The notes under the pieces: generated by a model
The model's input: the letters and a program-made list of their open reading frames with translations, nothing else
Told to the model about the DNA's origin: nothing
Database searches by the model: none
In this document: positions 37,301-51,400 of the stretch, piece by piece
Position numbering within the stretch: position 1 is the stretch's first letter
Layout: each line of letters begins with the position of its first letter
Made by a program: the position numbers and the translations under genes
NCBI RefSeq assembly: GCF_030463565.1
Contig: NC_134644.1
Location: 112,037,684 to 112,101,683 of the forward strand
DNA from: Pelecanus crispus
Taxonomy: Eukaryota; Chordata; Aves; Pelecaniformes; Pelecanidae
Reading direction: 5' to 3'
Length of the DNA stretch: 64,000 nt

Positions 37301-40300
37301 ATTTTATTTCCTCCATTGGACTCTATGTGATTCATAAGCTAGCCTGTCAACTGCTAAACAATGTTAACACAGTTTTAAAGCTTTCTAAGGGGATAAATGC
37401 TTAAGAACGAGACATTTGAAAGCTATCAAATGTTGTGATTAAGTGAATATTCCTCACTTAAAGAAAGCTGGTACCTGTATCAAACCACATACAGGAACAT
37501 TAGGTTAGGATCACTGTCAACCTCAAATCCAACCAATTTTGTACATGGAATGTCAAACAGTATCAGCTACTAAAGGTCAGTCTTTCATGGTCAGTAAAAC
37601 AGATCCAGTCAGTGAAACAGAAGACGGGTGTTTTTACAGACAAGCCAGCGCAACACAACAAACCAGAAACGGGGCAGGGGGACGGACAGGGGGACAGACA
37701 GGACTTCCTTCTTTCTGTTTAAAGACTGGGGGAATCTTCAGTCAGGTGGGTGCCCAAGAGGAAAGGTGCTTCTTCTCCGAGTACTTCCTGTAATTTAGTG
37801 GCTGCCCCTGGAACATGGTCCAGCAGCAGAACCTGGATCAGTGGAGTAGAAGTTGCAACAGGTGTGTGCCTGCTCGCCCCCACCACGGATGGCCTGGGTG
37901 CTCCTCCAGTGTCTTAGAACGCACTGCAGACAGTAATCCAAGCTCTGCATTTAGGAAAGTGAGAATGCAAAACGCAGCTTATTTAAAATATTTCCCTTCC
38001 CATTTCCACTGGCAGGAGGCCCAATAAGAACAAAGAGCAAACTAATTATCTTCTTCATGGTTTAGAGCCTACCCATATATGGGAAACAGGAGACATGGCT
38101 GTGCTCGAAGTACTGCGAAATACACAGGGTAAACACACCTGTACAGAGAGTATCGTCTCCATCTAAGCTCACAGAATTACTTTAACATTATGTTTCCCTT
38201 AAAACAGAAGGTGAAACATTAAATAGGTTTTCTAAATTGACAGTCCTTTTTAAGTGCAAGGGATGCTTTTAAGAAGGTGTGTACATTAACACTGCAAAAC
38301 TACTGCACTGACCAGAATGGGAACAGAATTTTGACTGCATGGGCAAAGCTGCTTAGCCATCTTTTTTATGAAGTCCTGATTTGTCAGAATAAGGCCTTTC
38401 ACAGAACTATACCAGTTCTGACAAAGCTTACTCTATATGCAAATTTTCTAATTTTGGGTCAAAACTAGAGACACTCTTAATTATTCATGATTAAGATCAG
38501 GAAGTTCTTTTTTCCCCCCTCCTACACCTACACTCTCATCACCTGCAGACAGAAACATCTCACTACCCCAACCAGCGAATCTGATGGAGAATATTTTAGT
38601 TAGAGTTTTTAGACAGACAGTGGTTTGTCCTGATGCATACTTTTGGGTTTGGGATTGTTTGGTTTGGGGTTCTTTTTGGTGGTGGTGGGTTTTTTAAATA
38701 ATATTCCATGGAATCAGAAAATAATTTTCTACACAGCCCTAAACAATCTGATTTTACTAATATTCCATCCCGATCCAGCAAAGATTAATTAACTGTGAGC
38801 AGACATTTAAACCAATGGGACTGCTCACTGTACATTCTGTTTAGCTTGCACATGAAGAATTGGGGCCTTACACTGAGCAACTTCACATTGGTGTATAAAT
38901 TCTTGTGTGCAGGATCAAAGATAAAATTGTCACTGTCTCTAATGAAGTAATATGCTCTATGAGATTTACCCAAACTCAAAGCCCTTAAGATAGCTATCTC
39001 CAGAGCAAGGTCAAATTTCTGCAGAGCCAGGAGTATAGAAGCCCAGCTGCAAAAGCTAGCTAAGCTTGAAAGTTCAAGCATGAAAAAAAAAAAAAAAAAA
39101 GATAGAGAGTCATGTACATGCACACAGCCTGTTTTTTCTCCTGGTCTCTCTGACATACATATAAACTTACACACACTATAAATAAAATGAAAAAAATATA
39201 TTAGCTCAATTTAAAAAAAATGAGGATACATACTTTTCAATGCTGATATACAGAATTTCTGTTCCTGTTTTCTCTGTCAAACAACATTTAAAACACTGCA
39301 GATTCCGAAAGCACTTTTTGTAATATACAGAATATCTGACTCCGTGCTGATGTAACAAATTCCCTTCACCATCTTCTTTTGACCATCACTGGAATAGACT
39401 GCAAATAAGGCTAGTGCACTGCTCCGTATAGACCCTCTTTTATCCCTTCAGTAAGGGACTGCGGAATATTTACATTTACATGTAAGTATTTTCCCACATA
39501 ACTAGATTTTTTGCACAAAATCATGCCAAAGGCCTATAGCTAATCCTTTATTACTTCTCAATATTACTTATTACTAACCAACAGCTCTCGTCCTTTCAAA
39601 AGCCAAGAAGAGAACAGTCAATGTTTCAGCAAGCCCTGGATTAGCATTGGGTTTGCCTCTGTCTTCCACTGTAGAGAGAACAGAGAAGGGAAGAAAAAAA
39701 GCCACCAGGCACCTACCTTACACAGACCCAGATTTCAGACCTTACACATAAACTACCGACTCATACCTCTGAATGCACAAACCAACTATTCTGGAGTCAG
39801 TCTCCTCGGGCTGACCAAAATTCCAGCCTGGAAAAGTTCCCCAGCACAGGTTTCACCCAAACCAGTATGCCTGCACAAACAGCTTCTGTTCAGCTAATCC
39901 AGCGAGAATTCCTCCCTTGCCCAGTTCCCACCAGCTCCTGAACGAAGAGAGTCAACCTGAAAAGCTGCCCACCCTGTTTTTGGAGTATGGCTTCCACAAA
40001 TCTCATCCTAGCAGGCACACCTTCTGTAATCAAAAACCTTTGCCCTGATGCCACTTGTCTTCATTTCTCTATTTCAATTATTAAACCTCCTAATCTTATA
40101 CCTACTTACCAACCAAAAGGGATTCCAAGGGTATTAAAACCCATTACTGATGCCAAAACCGGTCAACATTACAGGTTATAACTGCCCAGTCTTGTAGTAC
40201 TTACTAAGGCAAAGTCAGGGGAGATAGGATTCCCTAAATCAGAAGGAACAAAAAAGTAAATTTGACCACTCTATCAGAGACATCTTGGGATCAAATAAAC

Positions 40301-43300
40301 ATGCTTCGGAAACGTTTGGAGTAGCCTACTAATTTGTTCTCAACCTATTTGAGGAATGCAGACTGCTTTAGAGAAGGAAAAACAATCACCTACTCAAGAC
40401 TCCTACAGACTGCTGTTTTAGCACATTTACCAGAGAACGTCAAGATTAATTAAGAATAAAACTACTCAAGAAAAACAGAGATCACACGCTGTAAAACCAA
40501 GCCTGACTGGAATCTTGTTTCCAACAATTTTGTCATCAAAAGTTGCGTTCTATGTACTGTTTTAAGTAATACGAAATATCTTTGAGGAACAATACCAAAG
40601 GTATTAAGTCTACAATCTCAAATCCTAAAATTCATTAATTTATCTGCTAGATGCATTTATCCTATTAACTAGAGAGCATCAAAACCCTACACAAGTCCTC
40701 TTACAGATCAGTATCGTATACCATCCAAGTTAAATAATACAAATACAGTTGCTGATTATACACTGCACTGGGAAGCAAAGAAAAATACCACATATCTGTA
40801 TGATTTACCTAACAATACACATAGGTTCATTTTCATTGTTTACATTTTTTAACTAGAGACCACTTAACAAACTCTGAAAAAAACACTAACATCTACTGTT
40901 TATACCTTCACTTCCAGAGAAAATGGCCCTCACCCAAAACTGTTTTACAGCAGTTTACAGCAAAATTATTTGGTGTTTATAACAAAAAACACACCTACTT
41001 TACAAACCTGAGATTTTTTTAAGACTGCCAACCTATTGCACTTGGCAGATTACAAAAGAAAAGAATGTCTCACAGAAGACAGGAAGCCTCTTGTGCCCTA
41101 TAAACACACAATAGGAAGCAATGTTTGGAAAGCAGCACCTGGACAGAAATGCCCATATATGGCATCCTTAGGTTGGGGTTACCTTCAAGCAAGGAGATTT
41201 TTTTCATATTCCTTCAATGGAGTTTTAAAAAGTCAGAGGCAGAACAAGTCAGCCAATGTACCTGCATCCACACTAAACTAATACTTACATTTAACTTACA
41301 GTTTTCTTGGTGATGCAGCAACCAAGAAACATTTTTTTAGGTAACATGTGGCTTACGTCCTTGTCATGAATGAAGCCAACTGAGTTCCTCAGAGTCCAAA
41401 GTGTTAAGTGAATGGTTACCGACACAGAAGAGGGACAATAATTTCCAGAGTATTTTATCATAATATCTTCCAGAAGAAAGTTTCATGACAGATAATAGCT
41501 TAATTAATTTAAAAAAAAAAAAATCTAAAGGTAGGTCCTTCGATCCACATTACAGACTCTAATAAATAGCAGTCAGATTTGCAAAGCCATACACCTTAAA
41601 ACTTCCTGAAATTATCTGGAGTTGCAGATGCTTATTGCTTGCATGCCTGTACATGACAAAAGCAGGAGTCAGAAGACCGTGAAAACTGGTAGAAGAAAAA
41701 ATTTGCAGCAACTTTTAGTTAAGTAAGCTTAAGAAACCAGAGACCTACATTTCTAACACTTTGATCTGAAAGTTTTCTCACAATAAGCAGACTAAGTCAT
41801 ATTCTGCATCATGTTGCCCTTTCAATTTCAGTTTGTGTAGACTCTAGCAAAGTTTGTGTAACCTTCTTTATATAGTTGATGTATTAGATAACACTTGACA
41901 TACAGTCAGTTTTACATTTTCATCCAGGGCAATAATTCAAGGCCAGCTTGTTTTGGTTTTGGTTTTAACCACCAGGAGAGGCTGAAGTAGGTGACATGTT
42001 TTTGTTTCAATAGCTTAAGATCATTAAACTACACTGGGGGGGAAAAAAAAAAACTACAGCAACAAAAAACCCAAAGCTACAAGTTTTTAAATGTTTGTTT
42101 TAAAACTAATGTAACTATTTTAGCAGAGAAATTTATCCAACTTACATAGTACAGAGTTTTAATTCAGAAATCAATTATTTCTAGAGGAAAAAGCAAAAAT
42201 AACAATAAAAGAAGTAATCTACTCTGTGTCATGAATCTTTATCTGCTGTATCAGAAGCATATTTGAGTAGTATGAAGCTGCTTTTTAAACATGGACAATA
42301 AATGTCTTGCTTTCTAAAAAAAACCCATACTTCTGTATGTAACTTGTCATCTGAAACTGTCAACAAAAATTTTCAGGACCGTTTTTTTCAAAGGATACTT
42401 CCTTGTCTACTACTACTACAAATTTATTGGGAAGCACTGGGACACAGGCTCTAAGAACTTCAGAGCTTTGCATCAATATATATATTGTCTTCTGCAGACT
42501 GCTATGTATTTCCAGAAAAATAAGCGTGCATTAAAATGAAATTAAATTAGGTTTTGGCACAAACGTAAGGATAAGGGACATTACCGGATATTGTTACTTG
42601 TCTTTAAAAAAAAATTTAAAAAGAGGAAACTCAAAGTTCTGTACTTCTTTTCAGTTTAATATTTTACTTTACAAAATATACAGTTAAGTTGCATAAGAAC
42701 ACTCTTCTGCTTTTCAATCCTAATCCTATCCAACTTATACTCAATACATTTTAGCATTTGCATTCCTAAATTAGACTGCATTTACTTTTATACTACTTGC
42801 GTCTTATTTTCCTCCTTGGAGCATCACAACCACTTGAGCTACCCCCTCTAATTTGTTACTAACACACATTAAAGCACTATCAGCAAAACACTGAGACAGA
42901 CACGAGCAGAGAACAGTCTCCTTTCTATCTACTTTATGTTATCACTCACCTCCCTACAACACATTGCACTACCCAGACACTACCAAAATAGTGCTGTGTA
43001 GGCCCAGGAGGTGAGTAAAGCAATAGCAAATAAGGCATCTGAGTACGGTATTACCCTGGACTGTGGCCTCAGTTTTGCCAGCAATAATGTAGCAAGTACG
43101 TATTGAACTCAAGGCAACACTATTAGATGAAGACTTTCAAATGTTTATGTTCAAGTTACTGTATGACTACAGAAGATGTCATAAGAAAGAGCAGAAAGAA
43201 TTAACTTGCTTCCTAAGAACTCTTACTTAAAGAGTTCTCTTGGTCACTCCACCATTTCACTGTGCTAAGGAGAGTCAGGATGTGTAATCTACTTGCAGAA

Positions 43301-44689
43301 GAATGCAGACCAGCTACCATTTCTTCAAAACATCCCCCTCTAAGAGTAACCCAAGGAGTTTGACTGACCTACTTCACAATCTAGGATGAAAAAAGTTAAT
43401 AGCACAGTATAAAATAACATACATCTTTTTTAGATTTCAGTATGTCAAGTTCTCAGGAAGTTTAGGACTATCCATCATGTCCTCCTGAATCCACGTGAAC
43501 ACTTTGATGCTGCATATACACAGTGTGAAGAAGTGATGCTCACAAAAGCTCTGGAAACACCACAGTCCTTCTTCATTACTACTCCACAGCCTTGCAGCTT
43601 CCCAGGAAGTTATCAAATGCAGGTATCTTTATATAACACTACACTGTGACCACTCATACTTTTAAGTATTAAGACTTAATTTCATTGAATTTTAACTTCA
43701 AAAAAAAAAAAACCAAACCACACACCTACTTAAATCTCAAAACTCAGGATATAGGGAATACATGCCTCATTAAGCACACAACATGTGAACCAGCTTCTAG
43801 TAACAGTTCAGCTCCAAACAGCGCAATGCCACAAAACTAAGAAACATATAATAGGAAGTGAAGACTCCATTCAAGTACTGCTTAACACTTCATGAAAATA
43901 AGCATTTTGAAAATGCTGAAATTTGCCTTCCGTAAGTTACACATAAAACTGTGAGCTATGATTACTGCCTTACTGCATAAGGCTCCAAAAATACCTACAC
44001 ATTCTCCAGTGGTTTGAAGTCTCCCAGCCAAGCTAAGTAATTTATTTCATAACTCTACCAAAGCTTCCAAATCCAAGGATGTGTTTATTAACATGAAAAA
44101 ATAGTGCTATTTTTCCCCACCCAGAGCAGAAATGCAGATGCGTTACTCCTCAAGCACTTGTGCAGACAGCAGCTCTCTTAAGACAGAAGGCCTGCAGCAG
44201 GCATTTTTTAACTACAGGTGTATTAAGAGGCTGGACATGGCATAAGCATTCCTGGCAGGTAGGAAAGAGGGGTTGGAACCTAATGGTGAAAGGGCACAAG
44301 AATTTAGTTACTGGAAGAGAAGCTTTCCCTGACCGAAGCGTATTCTGAAACCAACTCTCCTTAGCAGAGTAACCTACTCCACGTTAAAAAAATGCATTCC
44401 GAAATAACGTGATTTTGAAAAAGTGGGGAGAAAAGACGGAAGAATGAAAGACGCAGTCAAAGCACCTCACATCACAGAAGCCTCTTCTGCACTTCCTAAA
44501 ACCTCAGTGTTTTGGAAAGGCTTTTTTCTTAGGCAAATAGGTAGGCATGGGCCAGGACCAGCTGTTTTCTGAGAGAAGTGGCACCATTAGGGAATGAGAA
44601 CGTAAGCAGAAGCTTGAAGAACAATGAAAGCCAGTAAAGTTTGGGGGTTTGGTGTTGCTTTTTTTTTGTTAAAGCCAAGTTTTTAAGTG

Positions 44690-46400
44690 CCACCTGTCAC
44701 AGAAAGCAGCCTTTCTCTCGCTCGCCCCTTCGAGAGCCCTTGGAACCCCACCAACAACGCGGCCCCCGGCGCCGCGGGGCTCCTCCGCCACGCAAGCCCC
44801 CGCAGCGGCTGCCCGAACCCCCACCGCCGGCCACCCGCCCTGCTGGAGACGGGGACCCCCCCTGCCCAAAACTGAAGACGGGTTTCAGGGCGGCTGGGGG
44901 GGGGGGGGAATCAGCCTAATTCGGCCGCCGCCGGTAATGGCACCGGTAGGAGCAGGGTGCACTTGGGCAGCGGCCCAGGGGAGGAGGTGGGGAGGCCGGC
45001 GGGCCCTACCGCCGCGGCTGGCGGGGGCTAGAAGCCGGCCCCGGTCCCCTCCTGTCACGGCGGGGGCTGGGCAGAGCCTCGGCGGCCCGGGCCCGGCGCC
45101 GCTCCCCGCCTGCCCGCCCGCCTTGCAGGCCGCGCCGCGGCCCCGGTGCCTCCGCGGGGCCTGGCGCCGTCGCAGGCTCGGGGAGCCGAGCAAACAAAGG
45201 GAGAGGAGGCCAGGGCCAGGGCCGCGGCTCGGGAGGAGGGCGGCGGGCAAGCCGCGAACGGCGCCGTCCCCGTCCCCCGGCTCTCCCGCCGCCCCCCAGC
45301 CCTCCGCGGCCACCGGGGGAAGGGAGGGGGGAGACGGGCCGCGGCGCGCCCGTTGCCCCGGGGACGCTCACCCAGCGGAGGCCGCGGTGCCCCGCTCCCG
45401 GCGCGGGCCTCTCCCCGGGCACCTCGGCGGCGCGGCCCAGCCTCCGCCGGCATCCGGGCTCGGCGGCGAGCAGCCTCCCGGGGCGGCGGAGCGGGACTCA
45501 CCCAGGAGGAGGAGGAGCTGGCGCCGCTGTTGCTCTTGCGGGGCCCGGCCCGGCTCCGGCTCCCTCCCTCGCCGTGCCGCCGCCTCCCTGTTCCTGGCGC
45601 CGCCACCGCTTCCTCCGCCTCCTCCGCTCCCACCCCTCCGTCCTCGGGGGGCGCAGGGGGGTGGCGAGCCCGCGATGGCCGCGCCTGCGGCAGGCACGGC
45701 TCCGGCTGCGGCGCCCGGCCCGGCCCGGCGGGGGCAGCTGGGCTCGGGGCAGCCCCGCTCCGTCCCTCCGCCTTCCCGCTTGCCCCGGCCGCCCCCGCTG
45801 CCCAGCGGCTGGCACCAGCCCTCCGCGGCCCGCCTGCCCCGCGGCGCCCGGACCCCTTCCCTTCGCCTGGGCGCCTTTCCCCGGCCTTGTCCCCGCTTGG
45901 CGGCCGCGGAAAACCCGCGGCGGGCGGCCGGGATTCCCGCTGAGGAGGGAGGAACAGGCCGGGGGCTAACAAAGCCCGACCGCCTCCCTGCCCTACCCCA
46001 CCCCGCGCCCGTTCTTGGCCGCTCCCCTTGGCTACAGCAGCTCATAAATAAAGTTCACAGGGAGCGACTCTCCCCCCCACCCACGCTCATTTTGGCGAGG
46101 GGCACCGGTTCGCTGGTACCGCAGGGCCGCAGCCACCCCCGCCGCGCAGGGCGGGCGGGCCAGGCCTGCTGCTGCCCCGCCGGGAGGCGCCGGCGATGGG
46201 CGCTCCGCCGCAGGCCCCCGGAGCCCCGCGGGGCTGCGCAGGGACGGGGTGGGTTCCGCTCCCCTCTCCGGCGTCGCACCTCCCTTGGCGTGAGCCCGGC
46301 GCGGGAGAAGAGGCGTTGTTGTTGTCTTTAACTTGGCCTCACGGATCGCCACCAGAAAAAGTGCCACCCAAGTTCAACCCCGGCAGCTGGGCTGCGGCAG
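44690..46400 (-). promoter_or_regulatory. SOCS6: CpG island, likely SOCS6 promoter
   Basis: Base composition changes abruptly from AT-rich to very GC-rich with dense CpG over about 1.7 kb, the only such stretch in the window. It holds many GGGCGG/CCGCCC (Sp1-type) boxes and no obvious TATA box, typical of a housekeeping-style promoter. It lies about 24 kb upstream of the SOCS6 coding exon on the same strand and contains a consensus splice donor facing that exon. In mammals the SOCS6 neighbour RTTN lies divergently further upstream; nothing of RTTN is recognised here. The transcription start itself cannot be placed. Confidence 0.75.
45502..45700 (-). other. SOCS6: Candidate non-coding first exon of SOCS6
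   Basis: On the minus strand a GGA/CCT-rich stretch ends in CCTCCTGG followed at 45501 by GTGAGTCC, a near-perfect donor inside the CpG island. Splicing to the acceptor at 21231 would remove about 24.3 kb. The upper boundary (start site) is arbitrary. A second possible donor, GTGAGCG, lies at about 45371. The exon has no convincing coding potential; the open frames here reflect GC richness. Confidence 0.35.
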
Positions 46401-48335
46401 CTTCAGCCGAGCAGGCTGCTTGCTTGCCTTTTGTTAAAAATAAAACGCTGCATGAAGAGCAACAAAACACTTCTTAATTTAGGATGTGTGAGACTGACGG
46501 AAGCGACTAGCAGGGGGCAAAGAATTAAAATCTGTGGACAGTGTGGGTCTTAAAAATTGTCGCAAGCCGTATTTGCTGACTGATGTGGAGCTAGTAAAAT
46601 ACTACCTTCGTTCCCTGCTTGTGGAATAGAACTGATGCAAATCAAGAACCTGATTTGCAAAGATACACATAATTTGCTTACCTACGTAAGCGCAGGAGAG
46701 TTAGTGAGATGATCTCTATGACTCGTTATGCAATTGCTTAACTGATTTTAAGGCTAAAAAGAAATTGACAAAGTTCACAAGTTCGTGAGAATATTCATGT
46801 ACATTCTGCCTGAATTGTTCCGCCGAGATCAAAGGTATTTGTGGGTTGAGGTCAGTGAATTGTTTAACTGCCAAAGTTATTTGAGGTCAGCATCTGTCCC
46901 GATTGCATTTACATTTTTATATCTCAGGCATTTATTGAGAGTTAAAGGATTTTCTTGAGTCTCATCCAAGAGTCATATGCCGCTTTATGTGTCTGATCGA
47001 CCTCAGTTGCTGGCAGGCCAGGACCATTTGAGGAGATGATGATTCTAGTAAGAGTTGCAAAAGGAAATTTTTTTTTTTTTTCAAATACAAAGTTTGGCTT
47101 TGTCAGATATAACATATCTAGAATGATTTATGTTTTTGTTAAATGTTTTACATTAAAACTGTTTATTTTACAATTATGATTACATGTTATCAGTGGTTTA
47201 ACAAACAAAGCTAAGAATAGCTCCAAGTGGATCATGTCGGAAACCTTATGGAGTATAACTCTTGCTTGTAAAACCAATACTGTCGGTATCAGAAATACAA
47301 GTGACTTTCTATGTTGGCAGTGGTGTTCAAAGAAGGAAAAAAAATGCAATAAATAACAAAAGAGTAACTTTTTGCCCAACACAGTAGGTTCCTCGTTTCC
47401 TAAACCGTTGGGAGTTTAGCAACCAAATCCATAAGGGGACCAAAAGAGAGCCATGTAAGAAAGGAAGGCCAAGACTGGGAAAGTTTTGGTTTAATTCTCA
47501 TACAATTCTGTCAGTTTCTCAAACAAGGGGGTTTTTTGTGTTCTTACCTTCTTCTCAGGCCTCCTTTTCCTTTGGATACAAGCATGTGAACAAGTAATTC
47601 TTTTCAGGATCCAGGTGGTATTCTTGCTTCATGCATGTACGTAGGATTAAATTAAGCAGTGTCTTCAGCAGCAGCTGTGGGACAATAGCAGCCATATGTG
47701 AAGAAGCCAGCTGGGCTAAAAATGGTTTTCGGCTTTCAGCCAGCTTTTACCATAGGCAACTTTTGCAGTAGACTATACTGCATGTGAGACAAAACAAAAA
47801 ATTGGCCTTAGGAATCTTATTCTACAGCCTCCTACTATTAAAAAGCCATTGTTTCTGGGTGATGAAGTTTTCCAGCCTGTGTGTCGACTAAAGGTTTTCA
47901 TGTGTCTGAAACTGCCCCTTTGTCACTCTGTTAAGAATCAAAAGGTTTAGCTTTTTGCAGAAATGGCACTGACAGACAACCCTACAGAGCTGAAGGAAAA
48001 TAATCCAAAAACCTTGGTAGCTTTTTCGCCCACAGTTTGTCTTCCATACCTTAACTTTCTTCTGACTAGGGATGGTGCTAACTAAGTATGGCTTAAATTA
48101 GTATCACTAGTAAAAGTAGTGACCTTCCTCATCTTGTCTCTGTGTCTCCTTCCCTCCTCCTGCCGATATACTCCTTTCATTTCCTTTATAGTGGCTCCAG
48201 TGCTCATTGGACCTCTCTAAGCCAGCTCAGGTAGCTAAATCTCTTCAAGTGCCTTTGCCTAACAATACGTCATGACAGAAAGTAGAGTAAGTGCCTTATT
48301 TTTCACTCCCATCATTTAGAGACTGTCATCATCAT
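46401..48335. other. Sequence just upstream of the SOCS6 CpG island
   Basis: AT-rich, no gene or repeat recognised. A divergent transcript from the CpG island is possible in principle, but I see no exon or open frame supporting one. Confidence 0.4.
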
Positions 48336-48470
48336 TTTAGTCTAGTCTACCCTTGATTTAGTCTAGTCTACCCTTGATTGGCTTGGAGTAGACTTGGTAG
48401 TGTAGGTTAATGGTTGGACTGGATGATCATAAAGGTCTTTTCCAACCTAAACGATTCTATGATTCTATGA
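48336..48470 (+). mobile_element. CR1 LINE 3' end with a 21-bp tandem duplication
   Basis: Same CR1 variant as at 9.8 kb: GACTTGGTAGTGTAGGTTAA, GGTTGGACTGGATGATCATA, AGGTCTTTTCCAACC and a terminal GATTCTATGATTCTATGA. The inserted TTTAGTCTAGTCTACCCTTG(A) unit occurs twice in tandem (48336-48356 and 48357-48377), once in the other copy. Only the 3' end is present. Confidence 0.88.
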
Positions 48471-51400
48471 TCTGTTGCTGTAAGAGTTCGCAAGAAGACT
48501 GTTTCCAGATTGTTAGCATTAAGCAGTTTATGAGAAGTCAGGGTCTTTCAAGGCAGGCACACAAACCAAATAAGCAAAGCCAAACCCAATACGTTCCAGC
48601 TGGATCAGTAGCTGATGTAGTTCAGCCTGTTATCAGGTGAGTATTGCCACAAATGGAAGAGGTAGTTTGCGCATTTGCAGTGGTGGTAGAGAGAAAGGGG
48701 GAGGAGGATCAGGGACTGTGATCTTCTCCATAGGCAACCAGCGTGCTGTTGGCTTGTCTCAGCCTTAGCGTACAGCTACATGTTCCGGGTAGATTTTTTT
48801 TTCATCCAAACGTGTCAGGAGACAGCCATGTCCCAGTAAGAGCAACAGTTTATCACCAAGGGTGAACTCATCTAAATGTGCTACCGGTGTTCCAACTTGG
48901 ATGGCAGACGAGGGGGACGTTAGCAGGATTGCTCACATAAATTTGTTCTTGGCTTAAAAACACATATTTAACTAAATTGTGCAGTTCATACATTCAGACG
49001 TCTTGTTTTAATGCTCTCTGCATATATCACCTATTAGACTTGCCTCACAGTTGCTAGCTTTTGTTCAAAATGATGAGGACTACAAATTTGGTTTTAGTAA
49101 TACAAAATTCAGGTCTTTCATATCCGATGTCCTTATATGCGTGAGCTTCTAAAATCAGGAGCTCCAGATCCAGTTCTAATTATTCTGAATGAGGTCTGCA
49201 TGTTGATGAGTGCCACATGCTTATGTCTTTTTTTCTCCTTTTTTATACTCAAAAGTGTGCTTACAAATTATTTCATAACTTTTGAGTCTGATCTGTGTAT
49301 ATAAAAATCTGTAGTTCAGAGAGGCAGGTCAGAAACCTAAATTATGAGTGTTTTATTGACAACAAAGCCGATATTATACCCACCATATCCACTTTTATCT
49401 TATTGCTGCCTACTTGCCTGGCATAGGTTATCATGATCTTGTAACAACTACTCTCCTCCTGGCTATTTGGCCTGAATTGCAGTGCGAGGTTAATGCCTTT
49501 GTGATCTTACTGCTTTTTGCAGGCATGTAACTATATCTGATTGTATTTTAAAGACACAAGTGCCTATTTTTTGTGCTTCTATTAAGTATAATTCAGAAAG
49601 GGCATTTGTCGTCATTTTATTAAAATTTTCAAATTACTGTAATGCTTTACAGGAACTTGATCTTTTAGATGTTAAATGTTCAAACGGCCTTGGAAAATCA
49701 TAGACTTTTAAGGAAAGCAATATACACAAAATCACTGTAGATTGCTGGTCATTTTTGGTAACTGTGGCCTAATTTTCTAATTTTTTAATTCCTTTTTTAT
49801 TATATGTATTTTATTTATTCCTGTATTTTTATTTTTAGATAATATTGTGTATTTATATTCCTATATTATTGTATGTATTAGAAATGTTTAAATATCACAT
49901 CATCACATAGGTTTTGGACACAGTTTTTGGATACTCTAAGTTGATTGTTCTGCTTTGTTTTCTCATAGATTCTTGTGCATTTTCTGTTAGTAAATTCCAT
50001 TTCCATTATAGCAGTTAATTTATGCAAATATTTTCAAAGTTGGGGGGGGTTTCCTTTTTTTTTGGAGGGACTTCCCTCCACCCAGTTTAATGGTAGTGTT
50101 AAAAAAAAAACCCACACCAAACCAATGCAAAGTATGCAGCAAGTTCTTTCACCCCCCACCCTGCCTTGTCTCAGATTGGAGTTAAATTTGCATTGTTTAT
50201 TGGCACTGCTGAAATCAGTTTAAGGTATAAATGGCATTAAGACCTCATTATAGCTACCAAGGATAAATGATCCATAACGCATAAATCATATGTCACATTT
50301 TAATCAGAGTAGTGCAATTGCTTCTACGTCATACTGTGGTTATGTTGTGATATTCTGTATCTTCATCTGTTATGCTTATGCCAAAAAACCCCACTGCTTA
50401 TTTACTTAAATTTTTTCTAATTTACACCTATTTTTGAGTGCCACTCTCACACATTTCATTTCATTTCAAGAGGAAACATACTTAAAAATGATTGATTAGC
50501 ACTTCTGAAATTAAGATTTTTAAATCCATTACAAAGTTTTCTGTTGATGATAGGGGTGTTCATTTTTTAGCAAGAGCACAGCTCAATATTTTCTTAGATC
50601 AAAGTTCTCTAACAATTATATTATGGTAGACAACAGAGTATAGCAAAGTGACATTTCTAATAACAGCACAAGAAGACTAACTTCTAATCTGCTGAGTAAT
50701 GGAGAAAGGGAGGAGTCATTTTAATTGTCTGGGGACCAAAAGCTGAATAAAGTCAGGGTAAATTGGGTCTCACAAATGGATTTCTATTAAAGTCAGGGAA
50801 ATAATATATCACTTTTCTTGTCGTCGAAGACACACAATAAATCATGACAATAGTTGCTGTGAGTAGCTCTATACTGTTAGGTTAGCCTATGCATCTTATT
50901 CATTGATTGTTCATATTGCCTGCACAGTCGCTTGTAAACTAGCTCAGGTCTGCAGTGAGTCATGTAGATTTGGAGATGCAGACAGATAGGCAGGGTGGAG
51001 AACTCGTCCCAGGTCAGATCTCATCTGTACAAGCACTGTTGACCCAACCAGTCTGAATTTCTTAGCACAGTGGATTTTAACCTTGAGTAGGACATAGCTA
51101 ACAAAGACAATGCATATAAAGTCTGTACTCTCAAAGCCAATGCACTGGGGTACATACAGGCTTGTTTCATCTGTTTCCCCATACTAGTTCATCAAAATAA
51201 TATGTATAGAAGGCTATGGTCACATATTTTTCTGTAACAGAAGAGCAGAAACCTCACAGAGTCTTCCTCCTTCAACTTGTAAAGTTTATGCCCTTAAAAG
51301 GTGAAAGTATATGTCCAGTAAGAATTTGTATGGGTACTGGTGTTATACCCTTTTTAAAAAAATATACATATATTTTTATTTTGAACATTGTTTTATCCTC

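Larger units (their letters stand above)
21232..45501 (-). other. SOCS6: SOCS6 intron 1 (inferred)
   Basis: About 24 kb of AT-rich DNA between the predicted acceptor and donor. The only interspersed repeat recognised is a CR1 3' end at 26.4-26.5 kb. The rest is unannotated unique-looking sequence with simple tracts: a T/G-rich run at 22.05-22.12 kb, A-rich runs near 27.7 and 39.1 kb, a 14-C run at 28319-28332 and a GT-rich stretch at 38.64-38.70 kb. Short open frames (for example 32102-32515 plus and 38785-39174 minus) match nothing I know. Intron status depends on the splice-site inference. Confidence 0.5.

Noticed and set aside
38785..39174. Minus-strand 129-codon frame in SOCS6 intron 1
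   Set aside because: Runs through an A-rich tract (poly-Phe in translation), has no known domain and no supporting splice signals that I could see.
44937..46331. 464-codon plus-strand open frame and several long minus-strand frames in the GC-rich block
   Set aside because: All frames are open because stop codons are rare in CpG-island sequence. The peptides are Pro/Ala/Gly/Arg runs without domains, and many frames overlap.
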